Source of the DNA: Drosophila miranda
Lineage: Eukaryota > Arthropoda > Insecta > Diptera > Drosophilidae
Assembly (NCBI RefSeq): GCF_003369915.1
Contig: NC_046673.1
Span: 13,252,001-13,316,000, forward strand
Direction of reading: 5' to 3'
Length of the DNA stretch: 64,000 bases
The position numbers and the translations under genes are program-made. This document shows positions 1 through 13,156 of this stretch, in pieces. Below the pieces are notes generated by a model. The model was given only the letters and a program-made list of their open reading frames with translations, made no database searches and had not been told where the DNA came from. The stretch's first letter is position 1. Each line of letters starts with the position of its first letter.

Positions 1-3000
1 CCTAAAAATACAAGAGAGAGGATGTGATCAAGCGATGCGATGCGATGCCTTTGACCACACAAAGGTGGACTCACCGCGTGGCCACCACATTCTCGCGTCC
101 GCTGTGTGTGCTCCGCATGCCGCCGCCCGAGTCTCGTATTGCCTGCAACATTCGCACGTAGGAGAACAGTATGAAGACCAGCGACATTGTGTTGACGCAG
201 ATGAACAGCAGCGCCGAGTACTCCCAGCCCTAATAAGGAATGCCCAATTATTCAACTTCCACTATCCATTATCCGTTCCCGCCCCGTTCTCTAGCTCACC
301 TTGGCATAGGGATCGTGAATGTGCAACGAGAGGCACACACCGTTGTTGCCATAGAAGTAGCTGCCGAAGTAGGCGTTGGGCAGCAACGGAGCCGCCGCCA
401 GGCCAAAGCTTACGCCCCACAGCAGCAGCAGTCGCAGGACGATTCTGAAAAGACCAATCACATTGATACACAGGGCACTACCAAGGATCCAGAAGGTATC
501 CCCCACAATTAAGCATTAAGCATTCCAAAAATTTAATAAATCTACATACTCGTAGTGAGTATTTCTTACAAATTTACTTTATGGGAAATATTCAGTGTTT
601 TCAAGGGACTTCTGCTCCGTGTCGGCATCTTTGGACAATTCGTCTCAATTCGTCTGTTTACTGTGGCGGCTCTTCAGTCTTTTTGGGGCTATCCAGTACT
701 TCCAAGCCCTCGAAACGACGTCGAATCTTCTCCAAATTCTTCATTAGCTGCCCCTTGCCCTTCCCATCCTTCCCTTTGTCCATGTTGGGGCTGCTTTGGG
801 AGAAACCCTCACTGGTCTTTTTGGTGGAGACTATGTCGGAGCTCTTCGACCCGGTAGTTTTGGTTGAAAACAAGCCACAAGAGACTTGCTGCGACATCTT
901 GAAATAGTTGGCAAGGTGAGAAACCGTCCCAAAGGCCATGGGCTTACTGCGGGTCCTCGGGGTGTATAGATTTCGCTGCCCAGACTCCTCCAATCTTTGC
1001 TTACGCTGAGAAAGCGACCGGGGTGGCAGTGGCGGCGGCACAATGCCATGGAATTCAAACACGGATACCCGACGCTGGGGGAGTAAGATGCACTTTAGGG
1101 AACAGTAGATTCGCAATGAATCCCGTTCGCTTACGGATCGATCCTCGGCACCCAGTTTGACGAAGAAGGTGAGGCATTTACAGACGTGGCAAATGTCCGA
1201 CACTCCCTTAAGATGGCGACCGTCTGGACCAATTTTCGGTCCAACAAGCTCGAATTCCGGCTCAGAGCCGAGGGCTACCTTTCGTGTACGGCACCGTGTG
1301 CACTCAAACATACTGACCGAATCGCGCTCTCACAAAAAGATAATACACAAAATTTTTGGGAAAACTATCTAAAATATGGAAATAAAATATTTGTTCGTTT
1401 ATCGGGAACTTTTTCGTTTACAAAATCTATTCGACAGTACACGTACTGTTCTTGACTGAGCTCTTCCCACTCGATTGACGGATTTGCTAGACAATCGAAG
1501 AAACGAAACATTGATATTCACAAATGTACCTTTAGGATTTTCCTTCAATTTTGTCATAGCTTCATACCTTTGGGGATCACCTTTCAATTGAAGAATAAAG
1601 CGTTTACCCACCATAAAAATAAAGATACTGTAATACCACAGAAGGACTCCATAAAGTATAGATATGTATGCTTGAGCGGCAACAATCTTTGACTCGAAAC
1701 ATGCATGTCTGTCGATCATAATAAATAAGCACATGAATCTCAGCGACTATAAAATTAGTAAGGAATCAATTTGATCACGGCAACCTTTCATCCAACTTTT
1801 TAAATATACGTAAGAGTACTGTGGTTTAAGATATAGATTTTCTGGAGCCACGGGGCTTCAATTTTGTCGAGGCACATTTAATATACTTGTGCCTCCCTGT
1901 ACTCTTGTACTTGTACTCGTATGAGTACATTTTCCATTCATTAGCTCGATCGAGTAATTTTAATGCAAATGAGTTTCAATCTTACCGAATCTTTTCCGTA
2001 TCCCGTGGCTTCAGGGGCCGCGTGACGGACATCAGGCGGTCCCAAGTGACCAGCGTGAGCAGCAGGGTCGACGATTGGCAGCTGAAGGTGCTCAGGAAAC
2101 CTAAATATAGATGGGAATGGGTAAAATTAGACAAAAAGGAAGAGTGGAATGGTGGGTAACCTACCTGCAAACGCACAGATGCCGCTGTGCCGCCAGGCCT
2201 CCTCGTGCATGATGTACTCCCCGCGAAAGGTGATGTCCGCACAGGCAATCAGCGTCAGATAGATGCCCATGAGGAAGTCGCTGGCTGCCAGATGTCGGAG
2301 ATATAGCGAGTGCTCAACATTGCTGCGTGACTTGTAGAAGTATCTGCCCAGAAGGACGAGCAGGTTGCCCACCACAGCAATGGAGGCCATAACCCAAACA
2401 CTACGGTAGAGACCAAAAGACAAAGTGGGGGTAGAGTGTAACCTTTGGTTGGACAATTGTCCCTCTATCCACACACAGGAGTACCAATGCCGATGTCCAT
2501 AAATTGGGGCAATTAAAGGAAAACGTAAGACTCCGCCGGTCCCCGTTTGTCCTCTGGCTTTGTGTGCGATGTGCGTTGCGCGTTACGTTGCTGTGTTTCT
2601 GTGTTTCTCTGACTCGTGACCCGTACAATTGCCAATTGCCTGGGCGTCTCATTATTGCAGTTGTGCCACTAGGCCGGGAGGTGTGGCAAGGATGCTTGAA
2701 TGGAGACGAGACTGGGGCACAAAGCAGTCGCCACAGCATTCAGAGAAACAGCAACAGCAATTGCTGACCCTGACAATTATAGATACTGCCCTAATGCTTA
2801 CGGGTACACTACTTGCATGCAGAGGAGGCAGGAGGAAGAGTGCCTTGTAGCTCTGTCCTCTGTAATTTATGCCAGTGGCAAGTGCTGTTCCGCTTCCCAT
2901 TCATTTGTCACAGCTCCAAGTAGGTGAATGATGATTGACAATCACCAAACGTGCACAAAAAGCACGCACTCCAAGTTAAATAAATCAGAGAATGCTTCTG

Positions 3001-6000
3001 ATTTACCCGGTGTCAGCATATGGAATAAACTAAAGAGTATTTCTAATAAGCCAGCATTGAACAAGAATTAGGGTTGACATTGTCTGCGATCGGGGTCACC
3101 ACTTATAAGGAAACTAATCTTTCAATCTGGAACAGGAAGTTTTCTGTCTTCTGGTCGGCTTAGGGGAAACTTAGTGGAATAAATGGAGTCTTATAAAACG
3201 TGGCTACATGGAATCTATAAGGAATTTCAATTAGCGTTGCCAAAATAAATAATCCAAGGGAGTAATAATAATAGCCTTGCGTTGATGATTGCTAATCGCG
3301 AAAGCCTCTATTATTGATCGGGGTCACCACATTCAACTTAATCGCTGGTCTTAACTCTGCTAGGAGGGAATATGAATACGAATATGATTAATTCAGGTAT
3401 ATACCCTAGCATTGTTGGAGTTCGGAAAGTGTAACCGCCTATGGTGTTGATCCGTGCACAATCCGTTAAACTTGCAAATTGTTAGCAAGTTTTTATTTGA
3501 GCACTGCAGGCACTTTTCTTGCAGAACCCAGATTGGCCCCAGGCTGGTGGATGGCGGTGCCCAGGATAGAGGGCAGCTGCTAAATAGAGATAGCGTTTGC
3601 AGGTGACTAATAAAAGCACAGCCACTAGCCGGGAGGCGGGAGCCGGCAGTCAAGCGACTATAACAAGGGAAAGGGATCCGCTCCAACGACTTGAAAGCCC
3701 TAAGTATTTAATTTTTATGAAAACATCAACATGGAATAATGAAATAATGTACTCAGCACAAAGTAAATTCTTGTCAGCAGTGTGTCCTTGGATCCCTGGA
3801 TCCTTCTACGTCTCCGACCGTCTGTCTGTCTGTTTGCCTGCCTGTCTTCGTATGTGCCTGTCTGTACATGATGTTGTTTGCTTTTGGTGTTGGAGTATTT
3901 GGATGTGCAGCACTTGGGGGCATGGGGATGGAGTCTAAATGGAGATGGAGATGGAGCTCAAGACGGCATGCAGAGTGTGCAAAATGTGTAAAAATCAAGC
4001 AAACAAACCACCAACACGGCAACCAGAGAACCAAAGGGACAAGGGCAACACGAAGAGAACCTGCTGCTGGAAACGTAATTTTCATTTTCCGACCAAGACG
4101 AAGACGACGCCGTGGCAGGCAGCCAGATAATCACTCAGACCAGTTGATGACAAGTGACTGCCGGTTGCCGGTTGCCGGTTGCCAGCTTCCAGTTGCCAGT
4201 TTCTAGTACCACTGCAGGACTTCTGCTCCCAGTTGCTCGACTGCTGTTGGGTCTACCTATTTGCCTTGCCAAGTAGCTACCCGTAAAATATCAAAAAGGA
4301 AGGCAAACTCAATGTTTAGACAGCAGGTTGTAGTGGTGTGGGAAAGGATTGGTATGCCTGAATTTAAGGACCTAGAGCGATTATGCCAACGAATTGGTAG
4401 CCAAAATTGTATCGTTATAAGCCGAAGGAATACATTTAGATGACTCGTAATCGGAGTAATAGTAGGTAAGGACAATCATTTCCAACTCTCATAAGAAGCT
4501 CCCTTTGGTGACCCTCACGAATGCCAAAGATAGCTGCCGATCCCAAAGGAAACAAAACACGAAAGAACTCTGGCACTAGAGACCTCGACGAAAACTCTAG
4601 AAAGCTGCAACGGATGATCCCAAAGGACGAACCATCCCGAGGACCAAAAAAGAGAGTTCGTGTCATCGACGGAAGCAAACGACGGGGTCCCTTTGGTGAC
4701 CCCGATCGACACAAAGGAATTCTCATTTGTTACCTCGATGGACTCGAAAGAAGCCTCCGACAATTGGGAGCAAAGGAACTTCCATTCAACAAAAAAAGCT
4801 TAATTCACAATTTTAAAAAAAACACTGAGGTATGCCAAACAGCAAGCTTTGATTTGTGGCAATGTCAGGGCCCAAACTGACTAGTCAAAATTCTGTGTGC
4901 TTCCAGAAATAGCAACTTTGTTCTCTAAATTTACCATTAGGCAAAAGCCCGAAGACGCCAAGCTGGCCGACACAGGTGGTCGTGAACAGCTGGGTGATCG
5001 CAACACAGGAGGAGGGTCCTGCCGAGATGATACACCCCTTGCTGTTAATTCGACCTAGTGGTCTGATGTCGGGCCATGCCGAAAGCAGTGCGGGAGCGGC
5101 TAGGATCAGCGGACCGACTGCAACGACCCGAATCGAGATACAGCCGAATCATTTGCGTTGGATGATCCTGTCACACCGCATTCGTCGCGCGATGTATAAC
5201 GAGTGAGGCGTCGATAGGGAGAACAAATAGGCAGCAACTTTTGGGCCAAATATATCTGCAGCAGAAACAGAAATCCAATCCCAGTTTTAATTAGAAGTAG
5301 TATTGCGATTGCAATCATAGGCATGGCACTCCTTCCCTAATTGCAGCTGGCAACTTTTCCGGAGTGCGGTTTGTGGCCAGACACTCGAGTGTGCAATGAT
5401 GGTAATGATTTAATTGCGGTCTAATGATTTTCAACAGTCAACAGATTTTCAGCGACTTCGAGTGGAGCTGACACCCAAGCAGCACTTCAAGATATTTGGC
5501 CGGAATGCCAAAGTGTTTTCCTTAAGCTGCGATGGCTTCCTTTTGCGAGCTTTTGAGGGTTTTCCTTTAAGTTTGATTAAATGTTGGGATGTACTCACCT
5601 GCCGCGAAGTATCTGATTATCCAGCAGATGCCAGGTGCTGCTGATGCCATCGCCATGCGGATCGCAGACCCTCACGTGCAGGGCGGCGCGACACAAATGG
5701 AACCACGAGAAATAACTGACAGGGACAGACAGGGATGAATAAAAGTAGAGAGAGGGTCATAACCATTTCAATCGGGCTTTCAACTCACATGTAGTCCAGG
5801 CTGCTCAGGTTCTGAAGGACTCGCGGATCGAGGGTCTGAAAACGATTGCCCGTTAGGAGCAGAGAGCTGAGACTTTCGAGGCACGCAAAGGCCCGCAGGT
5901 CGAACCCCTCGATGCGGTTCTCGTTCAAGTGCCTGCAAAACGGAGGAGAGTTATGGCCTGGTGCTTTGGTGGCTCTGGATATTGGTTAACACTCTGGCGC

Positions 6001-9000
6001 GCGCGGGCATAAAAGCCAAGGTAATGTGCTTGCGTGTGTTTTTTGTTCGCCTTCTGCTTATTTGCATTTGGGATTCGCTGGTAGCTGGTAGCTGGTAGCT
6101 GGGAGCTTAGGTTGGGGCACTGCTTTCAGGCTCAAAGTTTCATCATTAAAGTTGAGGCACTGATGCCGAGGCACGTTTCCTATTCGGTATATTTGTCCAT
6201 TCCATCTCCTTACACGTTCGCCTTCATTTTTGCGATTTTTCCTGCCGCTTTCTTCTGATTTTTTTTCCCCCTATCCTTTTATATTATTTTGTTTTTTGCA
6301 TTTGCATGCAAATCATTGCCAGCCTCAGCCTCAGCCACAGCCTCGACCCAGCTCGGTCCAGGCTCGGCGACTCCTCAATATGCATCAAATAAAATTCGCT
6401 TGAGCCACAGGCCAGCGTCAACCCGTGGAATGCGAAAGGAAGCAGCATCGGATAGGTTGAGCAAATGAAAAGCTGTCAGCTTTTGGCTTTTGCATTCCTC
6501 ACGCTACGCCTGGGGTTGGGTCCTCAGGCCCCGCACCCAGAGCAGACAAAAAAACATTATTGATAAATTAAATTCCTCGGCCCGAAGCGAAACTTAAACG
6601 GCAATAAATCCAAATGACACTTGCCCCGAACCTCACCCCAAGGACCCACATCATTCGGTGTCCCGAGGTCAAGGCGAGTGGCACGAAGGGGCAGAAATGA
6701 AAATCCATCCGAGTTCACGGGTGTGACACTTGTTTGCTAGCTTGTCTGAATACCCTGTATTTATGAACGGACACAAGGGTAATTCTGGCCCTGCATTCGG
6801 AATAGTCCGAATTTCCACCACAGCCTAGTAAATGATGTTGAATTTATTCTAACACCAAGAACAATACAGAGATTCACTGATTCGGACATTCTTACAATCT
6901 TCCTTTCAATGTTGCCCCAAATCTTCCTGGTTGCACCCATTCTTCCCATTACACATCATTAAATATCTTCGTGTAAGACTGAAAAGCACCCGGAAACATT
7001 TCCACGGTAAAAACTATCTTCCCTTTACACAGCATTTTTTGGTCGATGGATATATCATTTCGGTTGGTAATCTGTTTCCATGTTTTTCTGTTTGCCACTT
7101 ACAATCCTTGGAGATAGCTGAGATTGCAGAAGGTTTCGTCCCGTATGTGGGACAATCTGTTGCCAGCCAGAAATCTGCAATCGGCAACAGATTGATATGT
7201 TTATGTGTTTGTCCTCAGCATAGACTGGGGGATGGTTGGGGACTTACAAGTGTCGCAGGCGGGGAAATGGAAATGTGTTGGTGGCTATCTCCGCGATTTG
7301 ATTCTGGGCCAGCGATAAGGTGTGCAAATTGAGCAGGGTCCTGGGGAACATATCCGGTGACAGCAGCTGGACGCGGTTCTCGTTCAGATATCTTTTGGGC
7401 GATAAAAGCCATAGAATTTGAATGGTTACCGGAAATACTCACACGAAGGAATACTTACAGCACTTCCAGACTGTGGAGCTGGGCAAAGACCTCGGCCTTG
7501 AAGTGTTCGATGCGATTGCCCCGCAGATCCCTGAAAGAACGGGATAACATGGGTATGCATGGGTACACCTCTGAAGAGCCTTCACTGTGGTCTTTCTTTT
7601 CATCGTTTATCAAATACTTACAGCTCCTGCAGATGAGGCAAGTGCTGGAAATCGCTCCGATTGAGGCTGTGCAGGCGGTTGCGTGCCAAAATACTGCACC
7701 GGAGTGGTTTACGGAACGTTTTGTAATGGAAAAGAGAAAAGATACAAAATCGCATTTTAATGCAGGGGAAACTTGGCAACAAAAGCCGCTCCGATTGCAG
7801 CCAACAATGGAGCTGCAGCGCGACTAGAACAGAGCGAAAACTCGGAGCATATATCTAGATTTTAATTAGCCATTAAACGCAAGTTCCATACAGGACAAAG
7901 GCACCCCACACTTGACTCCCGCTCCCTCCCACATCTCTCCGGGACTGTCAACTGGCCAAAAGCGGAAAGTTTTGCAGCAGTCCAATGCCAAGTGCAGCTG
8001 TGACTCCGGACTCATCCGGTGGAATCGGGAGTCCCAGTCTGAATCTGAGTCTGAGTCGGAGTCCCTGCTGCCCATCCGCCGCAAAAGTGTAACTGAGTTG
8101 TTTATGTGTTTTTGTGTGTCGGCGCAATTTTGTCTACACTATTTTGTTAGGGTATGTCAAGGGGTTGATGATTGATCATCGATTTTGAGTCGGCAAATGT
8201 TGGGCAAGGGATGTGCTTTTAATGTGACCTCCAGTTATGTTAGTTTTAAAGGAATCTGGCTCCAATATTACTATTTGAAAGCCTGAAACATAATCAAGAA
8301 TATGGGTTTGAAATGTGCTGAAAATAAGCGTGATATGTGGATACATATGGGCTATAGAACCCTGATAAATACGGCTAAGAATCTGCGATGAATCGAATTA
8401 TTAGCATTTGATCTTGAGTGAATTTCCGTCTCGACTTGGATCTATTTGGGGCTTGTGCCGCTTGTCTTGTAGCCAACTGCTGTTGCCGTTGATTTCGGAA
8501 CTGGCCAAAAGGGTAGCGAGGGCGTGGCCCCTTTTGGCCCGCTCGACTCAATGCACAAAACAAGTTGAAAACTTTTTACCGTCTGTGCTAATATTTTTAT
8601 GCCCACAGAACAGGAAAAGGACAACGAAAGCGCCACAACAAAGAGCGGCCGGAATGCCGTACCGTGCCACATTGTCTGTCGAAAGGGGGGGGGCCAGAGG
8701 AGGGTTGAAATTAAATGCCCCCAACCCCTGTTCGGGTCCCTGGCCCCTGATCCCCGGTCCGCCGATCCACTGGCCCAAACAATGGGCCAAGTTTATGGCC
8801 CACAGAGGCTGACAGCAATGATTGTGATTAGCATCGGCTGGCTGTGTGTGCTGTGTGTCGAAGGTCTGCACATTCCATATTCGGAGATGATATAATCGGG
8901 CGAACCTACGTTTATTGGCAATTACTGGATTTTTGTCATTTACGATACCACCTCGGGCTGCCCAAAAACTAATGGGCCCTGACAGAAGTCGTTTGTTTGC

Positions 9001-12000
9001 TTTGACCCCTAAAAATGGACATTGCATTGGCTTCTGGCGGGTACAGTTGTGTGTGTTTTTGAAAATATTTAGATTATGAAATTGTGGGTAAATTTAAAAT
9101 TTAATCAGCATGCGGCTGAGCCTTAATCTAATTTGATTTACGTTCAATTAGCATTTGTTCACTGGCGCATAAATCGGCCATCATTTCAAATATATATATA
9201 TATTTTTTTTTAAATTTTATAACAATAAATTCGCATTTCAATTGGAGCTCTGCAAGCCGCAAACAAAGCCAGCGACAAGCATAAATAACTAAGGCACCAA
9301 GCCATGGCTAATATCGATACAGGGGGGTACAGTAGGGCTCGTAGTTATAAGGCTCAGAAAGGCTATAAGCTGGAACCGTTTCTGAATGCAGCAAAGAGAA
9401 GGGTCTGTTCTTCTTTCCGAAAACTCTTCAATATGTAATACTATGAGTAATTTGCTTGAGATTTTCCATCACAGCAGCATCGTGTAATTCGTTCATTATT
9501 ATACAAAATGCACCATATATTCACCGCAAAAGAGACATGAATTCGATCATAAAGAAACAATGGTTATTAATGCGTGCGGAAATGTGGGGAAACCGCACAA
9601 CCAGATTTAATGAAAAACGGACACTGATACTGGGATACTTACAGAATCCTTAATTGATTGCCCTCGGCGAAGAAGTGTTCCGGCAGATGCGACAATTTAT
9701 TATCGTCCATATAGCTGGAAAGTGTGAAAAGTGCGTTAAAAAAGCGGAAAACCAGAAACCAGAGAGAAAAAATTATTATTAAAAAGTAAACCGAAGCGAG
9801 GCCATGGCCAATCGAAGTAAGTAGCAAAACACAAAAAAAAATAATACCAATGTTAAGTGCACATAAATAATAAGACTTAATTATGAGTTATTGTAGGGAG
9901 GAGTTGTGTTCGGAGCCTGGCTCTGGATTCGGTTCCTGTTGAGGGAAGTACTCACAGGGTCCTCAGTGGGATGGCGGCCAGGCGATCAAGTGCATGCGAG
10001 GCAATCTCACGGATTGAGCAGAACTTCAGGACTCTGAAAGAGAAAACACTCGACTGAATAAAACGTAATAAATATGAAATTCACAGGCAAAGTTCGCACA
10101 ATGCGGGCGGCGGCTTAAAAGTTCTAGACACAACTTTTGTCCGCCCCCGGTCCGGATGAGATGTGGAAAATAATGCTCTTTGTTTTTCGCGTGACATTGT
10201 TTTGGCCAAAAACTTGAGGCTCATTTGTATGTGCAAATACAGGGGGCTAACAAGAGATAATCCAGAGGTTAGACCGCAGACACATTCCGTCTTTATTAGG
10301 CGCGTGTTTTTGGGGCAAGAACTGCGTTCAAATCAATTTGAAATTCAATTCCATTCAAAGTAGCCTTGATTGGGCAGCACTTAATGCTGTTTTGGCTTAC
10401 TTTTAATTATTCGAGAAATCCCTTCAATGGTTTCCAACTTGAAACAGTTTTATGCCCAAGAATTTAAGAAGTTATGGACTCACATCCAAGTGAATAGTAA
10501 AAGCTACAAAGCTTACTCTGTGTCTAAAATTACTTTTAATTACTCCACAAAAATACTTTCCATGGAACTCCCACATATTCCTGGAGACAATGCAATTTGA
10601 TTGTGTTTTTCTGACAATTTTTCTTCGGGCGTTGCACCCACACAGATAGACAGATCTGATCCAGGACTTGGACTCGCCTGCAAACAATTTAATGTATGCC
10701 AGAGACAAGTCCTGGCTGCAGGCTCCTATCAACGGGCTTTCCATCGGTTGCCGTCAATTAGGGGGCGCCATAAATATATCTGCGAATTCTCACACGTCAC
10801 GAAATCTCGAGCCGGAATCGCCCTTACAGGAGGATGGATTTATGGGAAGGTTGTTATGGAATTGAATGTCCCAGGAAGAGGAGTGCCTTTAGTCGCCATA
10901 AGCTAGAAAAGGGAGCTGAGCAGAAAGAGAGAAACTAAAATCCCAAAACTTCCCAAATGTTTCGTTGCCAATTAACAAGAATATTTTAAAGTGATATTTT
11001 GCAAAAAGGGTAATATGACGAGTTTTGAGGATTTTTTGGCACAGAAAAGGAAGCGTTAGATGCTCTTGTTGGAGTCTGCTTTCAAGGGCAGCTATTCCCT
11101 GGGGTTTAAGCTTTAAAGTCATGCCAAAATCTGTGTTAAATTGTAATTTATCCAGGAAGAACAGTGCGGTGTCCTAAGTAGCAATTTAACATAACATACT
11201 CGACTATATTTTTGTGGAGTAATTCCGAATCGGTGAGTGAGCTTAAAAGATGGCTGTTTATCGTGGCCATCCCCAGCGCCAATGGGAAAGAAAAGCCGGT
11301 GAATGAGATGGTCCAACATGTGGCTAGAATGTCCAATTTAAGCCGAGCCGGAGTGTTCTTTGGCCCAGTGACACATAAACTGCAACACGAGTCCACATGC
11401 CTTCTCCTGCATCTGTTTGCTGGTCCCTGGTCCCTGGTCCCTGGTCCGTGGCTATGCTTATCTCTGTGCTTGTCTGGCTGGTGCGTAATTTGTATGTAAG
11501 CCAGCATGTGATGGCTACCACTGATACTCGTCCTGCGACTACGACACCAGCGACAATGCCAACCGACGACTGCTTAAAGGGACCATTAAGGACACAGCAT
11601 GGCGCTAATATTTGTTGCGGTCGAGACGGGTACTGCTATGCTACTGCTTCAGGGTTTGCTTGCAAATTTGAACATCCCACACCCCCATCCTACCAAAGCG
11701 AATGCAGCAGCAGCTTTTATTTCAGTTTTAATTAAGAACCACATAAGGCAGTGCAGCCTGGACAGATCGACTCAACTCTTCTACTATTTTATGGGAATTT
11801 CGTTGTAATGAAATATTGAAGATGGTTTATTCTTTGTTAAACTGGTTTTGGATTATTCTAAGAAAGGACTTACAAACTCTCCAGATTTGGCAGCAAACTG
11901 AAGAACGTCTCGTGAATGATTTCGAAATTGTTTCCTGTTAGATCCCTGCCAATGAAAATATATTTGAATACAAAAATTAGTATATGCATATTAATATAAT

Positions 12001-13156
12001 ATAATTCGGTCGGGTACTAGATTTGCGTCATTCATGCAATGCCACAAAATGCAATTTAAAATAAAATTGTAAATATAATTGACAGTGCAAAAAACGTCAT
12101 GAAATGGAAATATGTATTATAATAATATTATATTCTGCGTCCTACTGCCTGCTCCTTTATAAAAAATACCTTTTTATACTTTTTGATACTTTTGTGTTAC
12201 TTTAATCTTCTCCGAGACACAGACAGCAGATAACAGATAGCTTAACACAACTGTACTCACAGTGCTGCCAGATCGTGTTGCGGCAAGTGCATGGGCAGGG
12301 ACGTCAGCATCTGGAAGCGGCAGAGTATCTCGTCACCGCGACAAGGACAGCTGAAGTTCTCGTTGCGCCACACTGAAAATATGGAGACAGAAAAAGACCA
12401 GACATCGTACAGTTAAGTGAGATGATGAGTCAATGTCATTGCCATTGCCATTAGGAAATCGCCGGACAAATATCGAATTTACATGGCGCCACTCATTTGC
12501 ACGCCGTGATGGCTTTGACCCGCGGCCGCGTCACTGGTACAGTGCACACTGGGCGGAATTCCCAAATAAGTGGTTTATTTTTATAAATATAGAACTCTAA
12601 ATATTTGAACAAAATTTTAAGTTCATTTGACCACGCCTACCCCAAATAGCCCAAATAGTGGTAGGGTACTCACAGCACTCGCCAATCGGTATGTCGTCGT
12701 GCCGGCCGAAAGGCTGCTTTCGGTAAAGATGATCCCAGTAACGCGCATCCACCTCGTTCATGCAGTCCCACTCGTCGGATCCGTCATCGCAGTCGACTCT
12801 GCCGTCGCAGTTGGCGCGCTGCGGCACGCACTGCGCGGTCGCGTTGCAGTGGAAGTAGCCAGCGGGGCAGTGGTCGCCGGCGTCTGGTGCGAGTATTTCG
12901 GCTCCCGCGACGTCGCCAGAGCCCAGCGGCGAGATCACTGCCGACCCCCTCCCGGCAGATGAATCGGTCTTCCTTCCCCCCCCCGTTCCGACTCCCGTTC
13001 GTGTTCTGTCTTCTGTCGCGCTTTGGATAACGGTGAGCGATGCTTTTGTTGCATCGACAGCTGCATCGGCTCTTAGTTCGGCTCCCACTTCGGCTGCCAC
13101 GATTGCTGCTGGAACATGGAGCAGCAGGAAGAGCACAATAACGATGGAGAGACGGC
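1..13156 (-). CDS. Lgr4: LDLa + leucine-rich-repeat GPCR (type C LGR, relaxin-receptor-like), 3' end beyond window
   Basis: Coding exons on the minus strand, 5' to 3': 13156-12674, 12372-12261, 11945-11874, 10033-9956, 9714-9643, 7693-7622, 7530-7459, 7391-7248, 7174-7103, 5932-5789, 5715-5599, 2400-2165, 2100-1986, 444-300, 229-75; the chain then leaves the window. All junctions are GT-AG and the phases chain without a break. The first listed exon opens in phase 1 with a hydrophobic signal-like segment (LSIVIVLFLLLHVPA), so the initiator ATG lies in an upstream exon I could not place. It then encodes one six-cysteine LDL-receptor class A module ending CDDGSDEWDC. Eight exons of 72, 78 or 144 nt, all phase 2, encode about ten LRRs. 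A Cys-rich hinge (VRVCDPHGDG) leads into TM1-TM5, with WDRLMSV replacing the DRY box. LDLa+LRR+7TM defines type C LGRs, receptors for relaxin-like peptides at the cell surface. Drosophila has Lgr3 and Lgr4; X-linked neighbours favour Lgr4. Confidence 0.85.
658..1311 (-). CDS. Nested CxxC-rich protein, 217 aa, unknown function
   Basis: An uninterrupted ORF starting at ATG (1311) and ending TAA lies inside the receptor intron between the exons at 1986-2100 and 300-444, on the same strand. The N-terminal third carries paired cysteines: CTRC at residues 4-7, CHVCKC near 41-46 and CSLKC near 70. This would suit a small zinc-binding fold. The remainder is basic and Ser/Lys-rich (KGKDGKGKGQ). I do not recognise the family. 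No splice site interrupts it, so it could be a retroposed or intronless nested gene. Because it lies in the sense direction of the host intron it needs its own promoter. Coding status rests on length and on a composition that looks like protein; no homology was available. Confidence 0.55.
   Translation of the reverse strand: MFECTRCRTRKVALGSEPEFELVGPKIGPDGRHLKGVSDICHVCKCLTFFVKLGAEDRSVSERDSLRIYCSLKCILLPQRRVSVFEFHGIVPPPLPPRSLSQRKQRLEESGQRNLYTPRTRSKPMAFGTVSHLANYFKMSQQVSCGLFSTKTTGSKSSDIVSTKKTSEGFSQSSPNMDKGKDGKGKGQLMKNLEKIRRRFEGLEVLDSPKKTEEPPQ
1399..1734 (-). CDS. Nested small single-pass membrane protein candidate, 111 aa
   Basis: An ATG-initiated ORF 88 nt upstream of the 658-1311 gene, on the same strand and in the same receptor intron. 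Residues about 19-43 (AAQAYISILYGVLLWYYSIF and onward) form one hydrophobic helix. A charged stretch (KGDPQRYEAMTKLKENPKG) and a very basic C-terminus (RFCKRKSSR) follow, which predicts a cytosolic tail under the positive-inside rule. The family is not recognised. It may be an independent nested gene, an upstream cistron of the CxxC gene, or chance. Confidence 0.35.
   Translation of the reverse strand: MCLFIMIDRHACFESKIVAAQAYISILYGVLLWYYSIFIFMVGKRFILQLKGDPQRYEAMTKLKENPKGTFVNINVSFLRLSSKSVNRVGRAQSRTVRVLSNRFCKRKSSR
2401..5598 (-). other. Receptor intron between hinge exon and TM1 exon
   Basis: A 3.2-kb intron separates the last ectodomain exon (ends 5599) from the TM1 exon (starts 2400). It contains low-complexity DNA, two copies of the 15-mer GATCGGGGTCACCAC (near 3091 and 3317) and a stop-free, internally repetitive stretch at about 4500-4880. 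I see no convincing gene. Confidence 0.6.
4500..4880. repeat. Degenerate repeat block with open frames on both strands
   Basis: The phrase CCCTTTGGTGACC recurs (near 4501 and 4688) with CCCAAAGGA-type variants between. The plus frame (4521-4880, 119 codons) is Lys/Arg-rich, and the minus frames are open as well, as expected for a decaying short-period repeat. I treat it as repeat DNA, not a gene. Confidence 0.3.
5933..7102 (-). other. Receptor LRR intron
   Basis: A 1.17-kb intron between LRR exons 7174-7103 and 5932-5789. It contains a short GCTGGTA tandem repeat near 6080-6105, AT-rich stretches, and no ORF or RNA gene that I can support. Confidence 0.7.
7694..9642 (-). other. Receptor LRR intron
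   Basis: A 1.95-kb intron between LRR exons 9714-9643 and 7693-7622. It includes a GAGTCT-type short repeat near 8036-8062 and a GGGCC-rich patch near 8680-8810 where several frames are open. Nothing shows conserved protein character. Confidence 0.65.
10034..11873 (-). other. Receptor LRR intron
   Basis: A 1.84-kb intron between the 78-nt and 72-nt LRR exons. It contains a short CCCTGGT tandem near 11420-11440. All LRR exons share phase 2, so a missed 72-nt LRR exon here would not disturb the frame and cannot be excluded. Confidence 0.6.
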
